This document shows, piece after piece, positions 36,436 through 46,654 of a DNA stretch of 64,000 nucleotides (within the stretch, counting starts at the first letter, position 1; the number at the start of each line of letters is the position of its first letter). The translations under genes were made by a program, and so were the position numbers. The notes below the pieces were generated by a model that saw only the letters and a program-made list of their open reading frames with translations, made no database searches and was not told the origin of the DNA. Source of the DNA: Timema cristinae (lineage: Eukaryota; Arthropoda; Insecta; Phasmatodea; Timematidae); assembly GCA_039000515.1 (NCBI GenBank), contig JBCFYV010000001.1:36499620-36563619 (forward strand). Direction: 5' to 3'.

Positions 36436-37204
36436 GAATATAACCTTAAATGGATACTCGTTTATTTCTATGTAATGTCTCTCTTTCATCTTTCATGAAC
36501 TTAAATAAATAGTAAAGCCTCTTATTTAGCTTGTATATTTGGTACAAAGATTATTATAAATTCTTTCTCTCGGAAAAAAAAAATAGTCTTTCACTTGGTG
36601 TATGCAATGATTAGTCGAGGGGAACGACGGGTTCGGGCTTCAATCCTCGGTTCCTGACAAAGACATTTAATAAGCTTCTGGAAACATACATATCTTCCTT
36701 ATTATAAATGACCTTTTTTTTTGCTGAGAATATAGTCTTTAAAAAAAGATTCGTATTGTTACCGCTCAGAATATAACCTTAAATGGACACTCGTTTATTT
36801 CTATGTAATGTCTCTCTCTCTCTTTCATCTTTCATGAACTTAAATAAATAGTACAGCCTCTTATTTAGCGTGTATATTCGGTACAAAGATTATTATAAAT
36901 TCTTTCTCTCGGAAAAAAAATATAGTCTTTCACTCGGTGTATGCGTTGATTAGTCGAGGAGAACGACGGGGAGGTTTTTCTCTCGACGATTTTCAGGACA
37001 TAGCTGGGTTTCCGGGTGGTGCGGGAAGGGTAACCTCAGTCTGTATACATTGCTTCTCTCTCTCTTTAGGAGATTCCACACCTGGACGCGGGGATCTAAC
37101 CAGGGACCTTCGCGCGTTATCCAGGAATCTTCCCGTGCACAGGCCGGGTTAAGGCAGAGTCTATGATGGACTGCGGAAATCCGCATCGGCGTATTAAGCC
37201 AAAG

Positions 37205-37965
37205 TCCACGGGGGTTTGATTCCCGTGTCCAGGTGTCATTTTTTCAATTTGTCAATGAATCAACCACCAAGCGCTGTAGTTGATACTTGAGTTATCCAGG
37301 AATCTTCCCTGAATAGCTATGTATTGGTGTATTAAGCCAAAGTCCAGGGTTTGATTCCCGTGTCCAGATGTCATTTTTTCAATTTACCAATGAATCAACC
37401 ACCAAGCGCTGTAGTTGATACTTGAGCTATCCAGGGATCTTCCCTGAATAGCTATGTATTGGCGTATTAAGCCAAAGTCCAGGGTTTGATTCCCGTGTTC
37501 AGGTGTAATTTTTTCAATTTGCCGATGAATCAACCACCAAGCGCTGTAGTTGATACTTGAGTTGTCCAGGAGTCTTCCCGGAATAGCTATTTATTGGCGG
37601 ATTAAGCAAAAATCCAGGGTTTGATTCCCGTGTTCAGGTGTCATTTTTTCAATTTGTCAATGAATCAACCACCAAGCGCTGTAGTTGATACTTGAGTTAT
37701 GCAGGAGTCTTCCCTGAATAGCTATGTATTGGCGGATTAAGCTAAAATCCAGGGTTTTATTCCCGTGTCCCGGTGTCATTTTTTCAATTTGTCAATGAAT
37801 CAACCACCAAGCACTGTAGTTGAGGAGATTCCACGCCTGGACACGGGGATCTAGTAAGGCTACTGAATATCTCTGCATCGGTGTATTAAGCCAAAGTCCA
37901 GGGTTTGATTCCCGTGTTCAGGTGTCATTTTTTCAATTTGTCGATGAATCAACCAACAAGCGCTG
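37205..37965. repeat. ~137-bp tandem array in left TIR with B-box-like motifs
   Basis: About six units, each with 'aagccaaagtccagggtttg' then 'attcccgtgt', 'cattttttcaatttg' and 'gaatcaaccaccaagcgct'. Anchors lie near 37,252, 37,388, 37,524, 37,662, 37,795 and 37,945. Each unit carries GGTTTGATTCCCGTG, which resembles a pol III B box. The right TIR (60,545-60,920) has about three units in inverse orientation. Confidence 0.9.
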
Positions 37966-38282
37966 AGGAGATTCCGCGCCCGGACACGGGGATCTAACCC
38001 GGGACATTTTCAGAATATGATTCCGTGAAATGGTGTGTCCCTTGACACGCGTGTCTACTTGATAGGTTACAGGGAAGCACGGGAAAATATCTAGACTCGA
38101 TCGGAGTTGAGTTTACAAAAGAGAGTCAATCTTAATTAACGGACGGGTGATCTCAAAGTTATACCGAGGTTTTTGTGAGGAAAGATGCTAGCTAACTCGC
38201 ATCTAATTAGGTTCCTCCGCGTTCAGACACTATACTATAGGTACGGTCTAAAATTTGATAAGATTTCACTATAATGTTACCT

Positions 38283-39402
38283 TCGATGAATCAACCTCCA
38301 ATCGCTGTAGTTGAGGAGATTCCACGCCTGGACACGGGGATCTAGTAAGGTATGATTTTGATTTAGATATATCGCTCAAAAAATATATAGAAAGAATTGA
38401 TTGATACATTTGGTCTAGTTAATTGATGTAATAAAATAAAAAGAACCGGATCAAAATGTAATTTCTCGAACTACTCCTAAATCAGTAAACATCTGGAGGG
38501 GTAGCAGTAGGGCGGAATACATATATCTTCCGTGCGAAGATTAGGAGCCCCTACGAGGGAACTTGGTGGTGTGTTAAGGTTATTTGCTGAAACGCACTCG
38601 GTCTCGGTCCTTTCCCTGGAAATGTGAGAGAATCCTGAAGCCTGATGTTTCACATCTGTTCTGTTTGCTGACGTACGGTTTCCATCCACAAGGGAGAGGT
38701 TTTTATACTTGACACTGTTTAAGTCATAAATTCTAAATCTAGATTAAACCAAGTTTGGAGAGAACTCAAGGGTTAAGGTTAAATGACGAAACGTGCTGTA
38801 TTTTTCTCTCTCAACACCGAGATGAACTCGGCATACCTAAGCCGCTAAGCCACAGGATCGGTTAACTTGTTTCTTCTCGAGTCCGTGACAGTTCCTCGCT
38901 CTGAGAAGTAGTGATTAACGAATATAGCTTGAGTCTATAAGAGTAGTGATGCTCGATAGTTTAGCTACAGACTGAGAATTAAAGAGTACGTCATATAGTC
39001 AGGGCAACGAATTAATCTCAGTTCTCTAGACCGGAGACGAAACTGAGGCGGATCGTTACAGGCAGATAAACTTTTTAAGCGCCAGGGCTCGAGCCCCAGG
39101 ACCTCTGAACCTGTGGGCGGGGGGAGCTCTTACCACGAGATCACGGAGATGGTCTCAACATGCTTTACGGGATATTTAATCACGACTTTTGTTGTCGAAT
39201 ATCCGTGAAGATAAAAACAAGACAATCACCCTTAGCCTGCAGCCCCTACCATTACACTGTGATACATTCTATAAATGTTCCACCATTCGTCTCTCTCTCC
39301 CTCCATACGCACACAGGTTATCTCTCTATCTCTCTCTCCCTCGGACAGGTTATCTCTCCTGCTCATACTAGTTATCTCTCTCCCCTACACAGGTTATCTC
39401 TC
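38283..39402. other. Polinton left arm, non-coding part
   Basis: No gene is recognised. It begins with one more copy of the TIR motif 'gaggagattccacgcctgg' followed by 'acacggggatctagtaagg' (38,312-38,350). CT-rich 'ttatctctctc' repeats at 39,318-39,400 lead into the 15-bp minisatellite. The 70-codon ORF at 38,477-38,689 (minus) has no recognisable features. Confidence 0.5.
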
Positions 39403-39910
39403 TCAAACAAGGTACAGTTGAACAAGGTACAGTTGAACAGGGTACAGTTGAACAAGGTACCGTTGAACAAGGTAAGTTGAACAAGGTACAGTTGAACAAC
39501 GTCTAGTTGAACAAGGTACAGTTGGATAAGGTCCACTTGAACAAGGTACATTTGAACAAGGTACAGTTGAACAAGGTACAGTTGAACAAGGTCCAGTTGA
39601 ACAAGGTTCACTTGAATAAGGTCCAGTTGAACAACGTCCAGTTGAACAAGGTACAGTTGGATAAGGTCCAGTTGAACAAGATACATTTGCACAAGGTACA
39701 GTTGAACAAGGTTCAGTTGAACAAGGTACTTTTGAACAAGGTGCAGTTGAACAAGGTGCATTTGAACATGGTTCAGTTGAACAAGGTCCGGTTGAACAAG
39801 GTACATTTGAACAAGGTACATTTGAACAAGGTTCAGTTGAACAAGATCTAGTTGAACAAGCTCCAGTTGAACAAGGTACATTTGAATAATGTACAGTTGA
39901 ACAAGGTACA
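39403..39910. repeat. 15-bp minisatellite
   Basis: About 33 copies of GTTGAACAAGGTACA and close variants (GGTCC, GGTTC, GGTGC in place of GGTAC). Because 15 is a multiple of three and the unit lacks stops in most frames, long repetitive ORFs appear on both strands (LNKVQ and YLVQL pentads). These are a by-product of the period, not evidence of protein. Confidence 0.97.
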
Positions 39911-40665
39911 CCAGAGTTCCAAATCCATGTAGCATCATGATACTTCAGAGATCCTGATACATGTAACATCATGATTCATTAGCTACCTCCATGTAACATC
40001 GTATTACATCAGAGCTCCTAATCCATGTAACATCACGATACATTAGCTACCTCCATGTAACATCATGATACACCAGAGCTCCTAATCCATGTAACATCAT
40101 GATACGCCAGAGCTCCTGATTCATGTAACATCATGATACATTAGCTACCTCCATGTAACATCGTGATTCATTAGCTACCTCCACGGATACACCGGAGCTC
40201 ATGATCTATGTAACATAATGATACACCAGAGTTCCTGATCCATGTAACATCATGATACGCCAGAGGTCCTGATCCATGTAACATCATGATACATTAGCTA
40301 CCTCTATTTAACATGATTCATTAGCTACCTCCATGTAACATCTTGATTCATTAGCTACCTCCACATAACATTGCAATACATCAGAGCTCCTAATACATGT
40401 AACATCATGATACATTAGCTATCTCCATGTAACATCATGATACATTAGCTACCTCCATGTAACATTATGATACAGCAGAGTTCCTAATCCATGTAGCATC
40501 ATGATACACCAGAGCTCCTGATCCTTGTAACATCATGATTCATTAGCTACCTCCATATAACATCATGATTTATTAGTTACCTCCATGTTACATCATGATT
40601 CGTTAGCTACCTCCATGTAACATCATGATACACCAGAGCTCCTGATCCGTGTAACATCATACTCC
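39911..40665. repeat. ~30-34 bp interspersed tandem array
   Basis: More than 20 copies of a core 'catgtaacatcatgat' followed by one of two alternating endings: 'acattagctacctc' or 'acaccagagctcctgatc'. It directly follows the 15-bp minisatellite. A third short array, 'ggttagctaggagtctca', follows at about 40,730-40,775. Not CRISPR: there are no unique spacers of regular length. Confidence 0.93.
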
Positions 40666-40779
40666 AGTCGTTGAAATATACAAGCATGGGAGGTAGAAGA
40701 AGCAGCGTCTCAGGAAACAAGGAGTATCAGGTTAGCTAGGAGTCTCAGGTTAGCTAGGAGTCACAGATTAGCTACGAGT

Positions 40780-41849
40780 TCCAAAGAGCCACCGAACGTA
40801 GTTCCAAGAGTCAGCGCTAGATAGTGAGACCCCCAGGTAGATAACATGCTGGACCGTAGGAAGGTGAGACCCTCCTTAACATTTTGGAGAGAGCGTACCT
40901 CCAGCTAGATAATGTGTTGGACTCGAGCTAGGCGAGAGAGGGTCTTCACTGGGGCGCTCCTTCCTCGTGTTCCTCACACTACACACGCGTTGCTGTTGAT
41001 TGTTCATGTTACCGTTAGATACAGATTCAACCATAGGTAATATAGTCTTACGATCACGAGCACAGCTCCTGTTGACCTCAGATTGTTGCTCGGGTATAGG
41101 CATTGACCGGGTCGTCGAGCTTCGGACGCTGAACAGTCATCTGCCAGAGAATTACGTTAAGACCCGTGTTATGGAACGCACTAACATGATCATTGAAGAC
41201 AGCGTCTTTGGTCGGGGGGATAAATAGCTTAAAAATATCTCTTTGTTAGAGGAAATAATTCGACTTCATTTTAACGTGAACCAAAGGTGAGCTCTCTTAA
41301 AGACGTGTTTGTCTGGTTGCTGTACCGTCAACATGCAGGGGCTTGCCAAACCTGGCTTCGTTTGCCTGGTTGCTGTACCCTCATTATACAGGGACTTGTC
41401 ACAAGCAGATAGCACGTGAGGCTGATTATAATGGGATTATGAAACTGCCCCTTGAAACCCTATAATCCTTGACGTGATGCACGGTACGAGTGTCACGTCG
41501 CTTGAATGCTGCATGGATTACTATCCGTTCATGCAGCGCATATGATTCGCGAGTAGATGTAAGTTTATCTAGGCCTAGTATTACGTGCGCTGGCGAGTAA
41601 GAGGACCGGTTTTCTAGTGATGCATCGATCGAGAGTAAGGTTCATCGTTCCCAGCCGCTGTAATCTTGATCGATAACTTCCACCCTCGTGAAGTGGGTAT
41701 CCCTCGATCTTAATCCTGTTAGTAAACCGCACTCTGAACAAGGGCTTAAGAACGTCACATGAACATCTGTGCAAGATGAACTATGAACTTTCCGAGTCAT
41801 AGAGTCACACGCTCTGTAGTGGGCGTGGCTTGGAGCCCCTCTTTCTCCC
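40780..41849. other. Polinton left arm before accessory gene
   Basis: No gene is recognised. A short direct repeat, 'tgtctggttgctgtacc' and 'gcctggttgctgtaccctca', occurs near 41,309 and 41,362. The rest is unremarkable up to the TATA box of the accessory gene. Confidence 0.45.
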
Positions 41850-41886
41850 TATATATAGAGTTAACCCTTCTAGATGAAATCATTAG
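41850..41886 (+). promoter_or_regulatory. TATA box and initiator of plus-strand accessory gene
   Basis: CTATATATAG at about 41,850 lies roughly 30 bases upstream of an initiator-like CATTAGTCA (41,881) and about 90 bases before the ATG at 41,941. Spacing fits an arthropod core promoter. Confidence 0.55.
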
Positions 41887-41940
41887 TCACTATCTACATT
41901 CTAGAGGAAAATATCTCTGCAAACAGTAAGGTGGTTCACG

Positions 41941-42432
41941 ATGTTGATCGATGTGTAGGGATACTTGAGCGATGAAATTGTATTCATATTCAAGGAGATG
42001 AGTGTTCTACATTTCGAACCAGTTTTGGAGACCAACTACAAGTTTCTTCCTCCATTCAAGATCGATAACCTCTCCCCATCGAGCAGGAGAAATGTGGATT
42101 GGCTGAGTGAGTATTATCACGGGTTATCTTGGTGCGATGGGGAAGTACAGTACTCGAATCTTCGTTCTATCATAATTTCTCATCTAGAGCGGTACACATC
42201 TCGGTTATCAATCTATATTAAAGGAACTGAGAAGATGACGTGGTTACAGAGTATCATCGCCGAAGATAGTGATAAGTATAACTTTTGCGAGATAGGAGAA
42301 CTTGGATGCCCTTCTATGAGTAAGCTTAAACAACTGTACGAGGTAGACAAGTGTTCTACCCATTCCGGTAGTATCTACTCGTGCGCCACGGAAAATGTGC
42401 GACTACTCAAAGAATGGTTTAAGTCTGATTAG
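41941..42432 (+). pseudogene. 'DFQ'-family accessory protein, copy 1 (early nonsense)
   Basis: The reading starts ATG at 41,941 and has an in-frame TAG at 41,956-41,958 (codon 6). The frame then stays open for 158 codons to 42,432. Features shared with the minus-strand ORF at 50,588-50,883: a short N-terminal (V/L)ID(V/F) strand; a FIFKEMSVL-like block; a (K)FLPPFK/FKSP block; NVDWLSEYYHGLSW; then IYIKGTEK and a C-terminal Cys-containing part (ELGCPSMSKLKQLY). I know this arrangement from uncharacterised proteins widespread in arthropod genomes. The acidic first strand, a second KG..K box and a CP motif would suit a nuclease-like fold, but that is conjecture. Transcribed away from the core block, with its own TATA box. 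Confidence 0.7.
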
Positions 42433-42539
42433 GCAAGACTTTTGCGATCTGACTAGGTGGGGGATGTGTAAGGGGAGTACGCAGTGTAACTAATTCAAAT
42501 ACCGTTAACTTATAAAGCAAACTCGAAAAAACTTTTTAG

Positions 42540-42780
42540 TAAATTGACTAGTTATCAAACTATATGGACAGGACAATTGTATTCTGATAGTTATAACACA
42601 ATGACAGTATTTAACTTTTTAGACTGTCAACATTGGACAGGACATTTTATCCGATTTCTTGTATACATTTTTAGCCGTCTCTCTTAATTACAAAGGTAAT
42701 TTAAAAGAGTCAATTTGTATTCTGTTAGTTATAACATGATGAGAGTATTTAACTTTTAGGCTGTCAACATTGAGGGAAAA
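42540..42780 (+). repeat. Arm repeat shared with the 58.6-59.8 kb array
   Basis: Contains 'ggacaggaca', 'tagttataacacaatgacagta', 'gctgtcaacattggacagg' (partly), 'gatttcttgtatacattttt' and 'agccgtctctcttaattac' in the same order and orientation as the ~280-bp tandem units at 58,656-59,800. So both arms of the Polinton carry the same repeat as direct, not inverted, copies. A further shared piece is 'cagatcaaaatgtaaaat' at 43,176 and 59,777. Confidence 0.88.
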
Positions 42781-43379
42781 ACGTAAATATATTTGTTTAT
42801 GTTTAGATAAGAATTGTCACTCTAAATCAACCGTAGCATTTAGCTTCACTGTTGAATGTTTCTTTGTTAGATTGTTTGCTCACGCTAGCTAAAGGTTTAT
42901 ATTTTTCTTTATAGGTTGAAAGATCAACAAAGCTTGTTAATATCAATAGTTTGTTTCGATAGGAATCTCTCATATTATTTAAACTTGGTTTAATCTATAT
43001 TTAGAATTTAAGACTTAGATATAATGCTCAAAATTTACACATTTCTATTAGAGTTGGCACGTATAAATTTTAATTTATAGGTTAACGGATATAACCGATT
43101 TAGATAATTTTGTAATATTCCAAGTCTTATCTGTTATTGACGAAACACCTTACTGTTTGCTGAGATAGTAACGCAGATCAAAATGTAAAATATTAAGTTA
43201 ACATATTGTCAAATAATGAAAACTTTAAACATTTAATAAATAATTCATCATTAATTTAGCAGTATGTAAGGGGATGAATGACAAGTCTAAAAAGAGTAAT
43301 GTAAGTTTTTTGTTAGATTGTTCGCTCACGTTAGATAGGTTTTTTCACATTTAATTATAATAAAAAATTTATACATATT
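42781..43379. other. AT-rich spacer with repeat pieces
   Basis: No gene is seen. 'ttgttagattgtttgctcacg' near 42,866 recurs as 'ttgttagattgttcgctcacg' near 43,311. Confidence 0.5.
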
Positions 43380-43932
43380 TCACAATTTATTATTGTTATC
43401 CATAAAAATACAAAGATCGTCATACAGTGAGGGATAGTCAAAATATGGGATAGGATCGGATGGGTCTACAAACGATTTGGAGGTGAGCGTATTGTCTATG
43501 AACATCGATACATTTGGGTGATTTAGATATTTTACATGGCATGTGATATATTTTTCAAGATTGTACAGAGTTTTTAATTCGTCCGTAGACAGGTAGATCT
43601 GAATGTTTTTTTATCACTCAGACACAATTTCCACACGCCGAAAAGCTTTTCACCACAATGATAAAGTCGTCCATGCTGGTTTCAAAGTTTACACACATCT
43701 GAACACAGTCGGACCAAAACGGCATTTCTTTGACGAGAAAGTTCCATTGTGGGACGGTGAGTATTAGACGATTAGAACTCGATGAAAACATCACGTGAGC
43801 GTAAAAGTTGCGGTCAGGGAAGAGGCTCACCACCACGTGTTTGTTCTGTTTGTCGTTTAGGTAGAAAGTCTTGTTTAGCAACGACGGTGATTCATCCTGA
43901 ACCATATTAGAGCTGCACGTCACCTTCTTCAT
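43380..43932 (-). pseudogene. Conserved Polinton-type ORF, frameshifted
   Basis: The last gene of the minus-strand block. The first 104 codons (43,932-43,618) include LLNKTFYLNDKQNKHVVV and a RLILTVPQWNFL segment; the latter resembles a 'hydrophobic strand then W' block I associate with a small Polinton ORF of unknown function. After a stop at 43,618-43,620 a different frame carries protein-like sequence (IQIYLSTDELKTLYNLEKYI, then FDYPSLYDDLCIF) to a TGA at 43,380-43,382. One frameshift at about 43,600-43,620 therefore splits a gene of roughly 180 codons. No function can be assigned. Confidence 0.6.
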
Positions 43933-43963
43933 CGTTGTCTGCGTCTAGACTGATGACCTGTAA

Positions 43964-44440
43964 TCAACAGTCGTCACAATTAAAGCTAGTATCTTCGTCA
44001 TCGTCGTCGGTGATTGGACAAAATTTATACAATTTCTCGGCGCTGTGAAATCTGACGAATCGTGCCAAAGCGTTTGCATTTTTTAACGAGCACGGGGTGA
44101 TGTCGTGACAAGGGGCGGTACACCCCCAACAATTAGAGTTGATCAAATCAATAAGGGGACATTTATAGTCCTCGCGTAGTGGGATGAATGTCCGGCCTAT
44201 GAGACGGGACAAGAAATTCCCTTTTTGTTTATTATATGCGTAAGGCACGAAGGCTTTATCTAAATTTTGTTTTAGAATTGGAACCAATTTGGAGTAGCAC
44301 AGCGCGGTGGTTTTATTGAATTGATAGCACGAGGATTGTTTCTCGTCGATGAAAACTATGGCTAGCTCGGTGACCACCCACTCCTTTTTCGAGTTTACGA
44401 TAAATGAAAAATCAAAGATGGCCGACATGATGATGTTCAT
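43964..44440 (-). CDS. Polinton ORF of unknown function, 158 residues
   Basis: An intact ORF between the protease and the last ORF. It begins MNIIMSAIFDFSFIVNSKK, with a VVTELAIVFI strand. The C-terminal half is Cys-rich (CPLIDLINSNCWGCTAPCHD) followed by a very acidic tail (TDDDDEDTSFNCDDC). The cysteines could bind metal. It was not matched to a known family. Its place among structural genes suggests a virion or assembly role by context only. Confidence 0.6.
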   Translation of the reverse strand: MNIIMSAIFDFSFIVNSKKEWVVTELAIVFIDEKQSSCYQFNKTTALCYSKLVPILKQNLDKAFVPYAYNKQKGNFLSRLIGRTFIPLREDYKCPLIDLINSNCWGCTAPCHDITPCSLKNANALARFVRFHSAEKLYKFCPITDDDDEDTSFNCDDC

Positions 44441-44475
44441 CTGTCAGATAATTGAATACAAATGATTAAATAAAA

Positions 44476-44976
44476 TTATAGTATACCTTTTATATCTAAT
44501 GCTGGAACACAGGTCTGGACACCCCTGCTAGTACACCTTGGACAGCGGCCAAAGCGACGTTTGAACAGCGTGACGGCCAGTCGGTCGTTCTTGCACAAGT
44601 TGGCGGTTGAGAACAGGTCTGTGAATCTCCTCAGTCTCCAGCCGGCGTCCTTGGCAACGGCAAACAGACAGCAATAGTGCCCGCACACACCGGAGGCTAT
44701 GCCTTGGAGTCGTTTGCGGTTGTACATCCATCGTGTCGAGTGTTTATTCAAGAATCTAGTCATCGCTAAGCTCGGTCGTCTGGCATATGTATCAAAATAC
44801 TCCCCAAATTTGGAAAAATATAGAACCACCCAATGAGAACCGGGTTTAGTGTAAGGGTCTAGATTGACTACAAATAAGGCGGGACGAGGGAAATTTTGAG
44901 GTAATTTGTCCGAAGGAAATGTCCCTTTATAGATTGAAATTTTGCGCAGCAGTGTGTCTATTTGATGAGAATTCAT
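44476..44976 (-). CDS. Adenain-like cysteine protease (Polinton PRO)
   Basis: Adenovirus-protease-type (peptidase family C5-like) maturation protease of Polintons, expected to process virion proteins. 166 residues. Visible active-site pattern: His48 in GSHWVVLYF, Asp62 in EYFDTY, Gln91 and Cys98 in QGIASGVCGHYC. The seven-residue Gln-to-Cys spacing matches the oxyanion Gln and nucleophile arrangement of the adenain family. The frame is intact from ATG to stop, with a Cys-rich tail (RCPRCTSRG) that may bind metal. It starts 4 bases after the major capsid stop. One of the few core genes still open in this element. Confidence 0.92.
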   Translation of the reverse strand: MNSHQIDTLLRKISIYKGTFPSDKLPQNFPRPALFVVNLDPYTKPGSHWVVLYFSKFGEYFDTYARRPSLAMTRFLNKHSTRWMYNRKRLQGIASGVCGHYCCLFAVAKDAGWRLRRFTDLFSTANLCKNDRLAVTLFKRRFGRCPRCTSRGVQTCVPALDIKGIL

Positions 44977-44980
44977 GGTG

Positions 44981-46267
44981 TTAATAATTAATTTTCACCT
45001 CCCGATTAGAATATATCGACACCGTCCCCTCGTACTCAGAGTAAAACAAACTTGCTATGGTGGTTTCAAGGTCTGTCTTGAACTGTAACTCAAATCTCAC
45101 GTTCCTCTCTGTCTGAAGGCTTGTGTGCGAGTCCTGTCCTGCACTGTCGGGAGTCAAGTCGAAGGCCAACATAAATTAACCTATATTGAACATGTCTCGC
45201 GTGATTAAATGGCCGTTGTTTTGATGGTGTATGCCCAATCCCGAAAACAATGTGTCATAGGCGAGGGTGGACGTGCCAACGTTGTCAAAATTTATAAAAA
45301 TTTGCAAATGTTTTTGGATTCCGTTTACATACAGGATGAAACGATCAAGGTTTCTGTGAATGAATTGAAACGGATTCGTGTTCAAACTGCCCACAAACGC
45401 ATCGTTTGACACCATTGTGAATAAAACAATTTTAGGGATAACCACTTGAATAACATTATTTAGACTCACAGACTTGGATCCTTTGGGAATGGTCACAGAC
45501 TTGACGTCCACCCGATTGAGGTGGTATTGGGCCGGCTTTCGTAACAGTGTCTTTTCTATAGCGAGTGAAATAGACGGCGACACTTCCACGTGTTTCACAA
45601 AGAGGGTGGCGTCTAAAATTTTCAACCGCACGTCGGTATTTAAATTGTCCGCGTCTGTGAGCAGATAAAACTCTCTTTTGTTGCGAATTAATTTAACGCC
45701 CAACGATACATTTTTCAATAGCAAATGTGAAATATTAAATATGTCGGCGTGTAAACGTCCCACCAATTCGACCGGATGTTTTAACAAGTCTAATCTCGTG
45801 GCGAAGCCTTTGTTCTCTATGGATGCAACGAGTTCACCGTTAGCGGCAGGGGTATCCAAAAACCACATACCATTCACTAGGTGGGTGTCGGAGGCGTCTC
45901 TACCGTAATTAGTTAAAGTCTCTAAATAAGCCCTGTAGGCATAGTTGTCGGTCGAGGTTGTAATAGGTGTTTCGTTGAGAGAGATATTGATTTGACTGAA
46001 TAAAGAATTTAACAAGTTGTTGACGCATCCGAGTTTATTGTCGGCTGCGACCGGTGTCCCGTCCCCTTTCAACAGTTGAATACGAAGATATAATTTAATC
46101 GCAGAAAGGTCCCGAAAGTACTCGCCGTGCCCAGGGCAAAAAAACTCTAACTGAGCGTCATTGTCCACGGAAGTGATGGGTTTGTATTCGACCACTTTAT
46201 TATTTTTAATTACCGTTTGAATGCATTTTTCGTCGAAAAGATCGAGTTCTGTTTTTGAAAACTCCAT
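44981..46267 (-). pseudogene. Major capsid protein (double jelly-roll type), one in-frame stop
   Basis: The Polinton major capsid protein, which would build the icosahedral shell. The ATG at 46,267 opens 363 codons (MEFSKTELDLFDEKCIQTVI..., then FFCPGHGEYF, a LFSQINISLN strand and RLDLLKHPVELVGRLHADIF). A TAA at 45,176-45,178 stops it. The same frame reopens at once for about 64 codons with a FDLTPD...TERNVRFELQF segment and TVSIYSNREVKINY. I recognise this as the normal C-terminal end of the family (many animal homologues are labelled F54H12.2-like). One nonsense codon near residue 364 therefore removes the last jelly-roll strands. No other break is seen. Confidence 0.88.
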
Positions 46268-46335
46268 AATTAATCGAAAATATATTTTTTACCTCTCTTG
46301 TTCCTTCTTTCTCTGGCGCCCACCTTCGAATGAAG

Positions 46336-46620
46336 TCATTTACGCTTTTTTACCCTTTTTAAGCCACGTCCCTCGATCGCCTGAGTGACAAGCTTTTTAA
46401 CTATATGACCGATTTTTTGACCGGGTTCGCGTGTCGCTATGTCGGCAAAAATATGCGAACCTGTTTGTAACGCTTGTTTTCCCACCGCTTTTGCCCTCCT
46501 CTTAAACAACGGTTTGACAAATCGAAATAATCCACTCCAAAGCGATCCGAGTTCACGGCCCCTCTGCATTTTATAACTGGCGTGATAGACGGGACCGGTG
46601 TTTTCTCTCTCTCCCTTCAT
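46336..46620 (-). CDS. Small basic virion-associated protein
   Basis: 94 residues, intact. Layout: a Gly/Tyr-containing N-terminus (GPVYHASYKMQRGRELGSL), a hydrophobic or amphipathic stretch (WSGLFRFVKPLF), an Ala-rich helix (KRRAKAVGKQALQTGSHIFADIA) and a strongly basic C-terminus (GRGLKRVKKRK). Small proteins of this kind sit next to the capsid genes in Polintons and adinto-type elements, and have been compared with adenovirus core or cement proteins. That functional link is family knowledge and tentative here. Position: between penton-like and major capsid genes, same strand. Confidence 0.75.
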   Translation of the reverse strand: MKGERENTGPVYHASYKMQRGRELGSLWSGLFRFVKPLFKRRAKAVGKQALQTGSHIFADIATREPGQKIGHIVKKLVTQAIEGRGLKRVKKRK

Positions 46621-46654
46621 TGTTAAGACTAAGTCAAATTACTACCCCCCGTAT

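Larger units (their letters stand above)
35523..38282 (+). repeat. Polinton left terminal inverted repeat (~2.76 kb)
   Basis: Aligns inverted with 60,246-61,981. Landmarks in order: terminal AGTAAGGTGTATT; CACAAGTGACGTAAT; a G-rich stretch with GGTGGGGGGTGGGG (about 35,713-35,735) able in principle to form G-quadruplexes; 'aagcttctggaa' segments; a long AT-rich array; 'gggatctaacccggga'; and the inner end 'gatttcactataatgttacc'. It is about 1 kb longer than the right copy because it holds more tandem units. Open frames inside (for example 36,950-37,186 minus) exist in both TIRs but look non-coding. Confidence 0.92.

Noticed and set aside
36937..37186. ORFs present in both Polinton TIRs (also 60,880-61,260)
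   Set aside because: Conservation follows from TIR homology, both strands are open, and the sequence contains splice-like and repeat motifs with no protein character.
39372..39972. Long repetitive ORFs on both strands (LNKVQ and YLVQL repeats)
   Set aside because: Produced by a 15-bp minisatellite whose period is a multiple of three; open in several frames at once.
39911..40665. Possible CRISPR-like array
   Set aside because: Repeats abut with variable endings and no unique, regular spacers; eukaryotic context.
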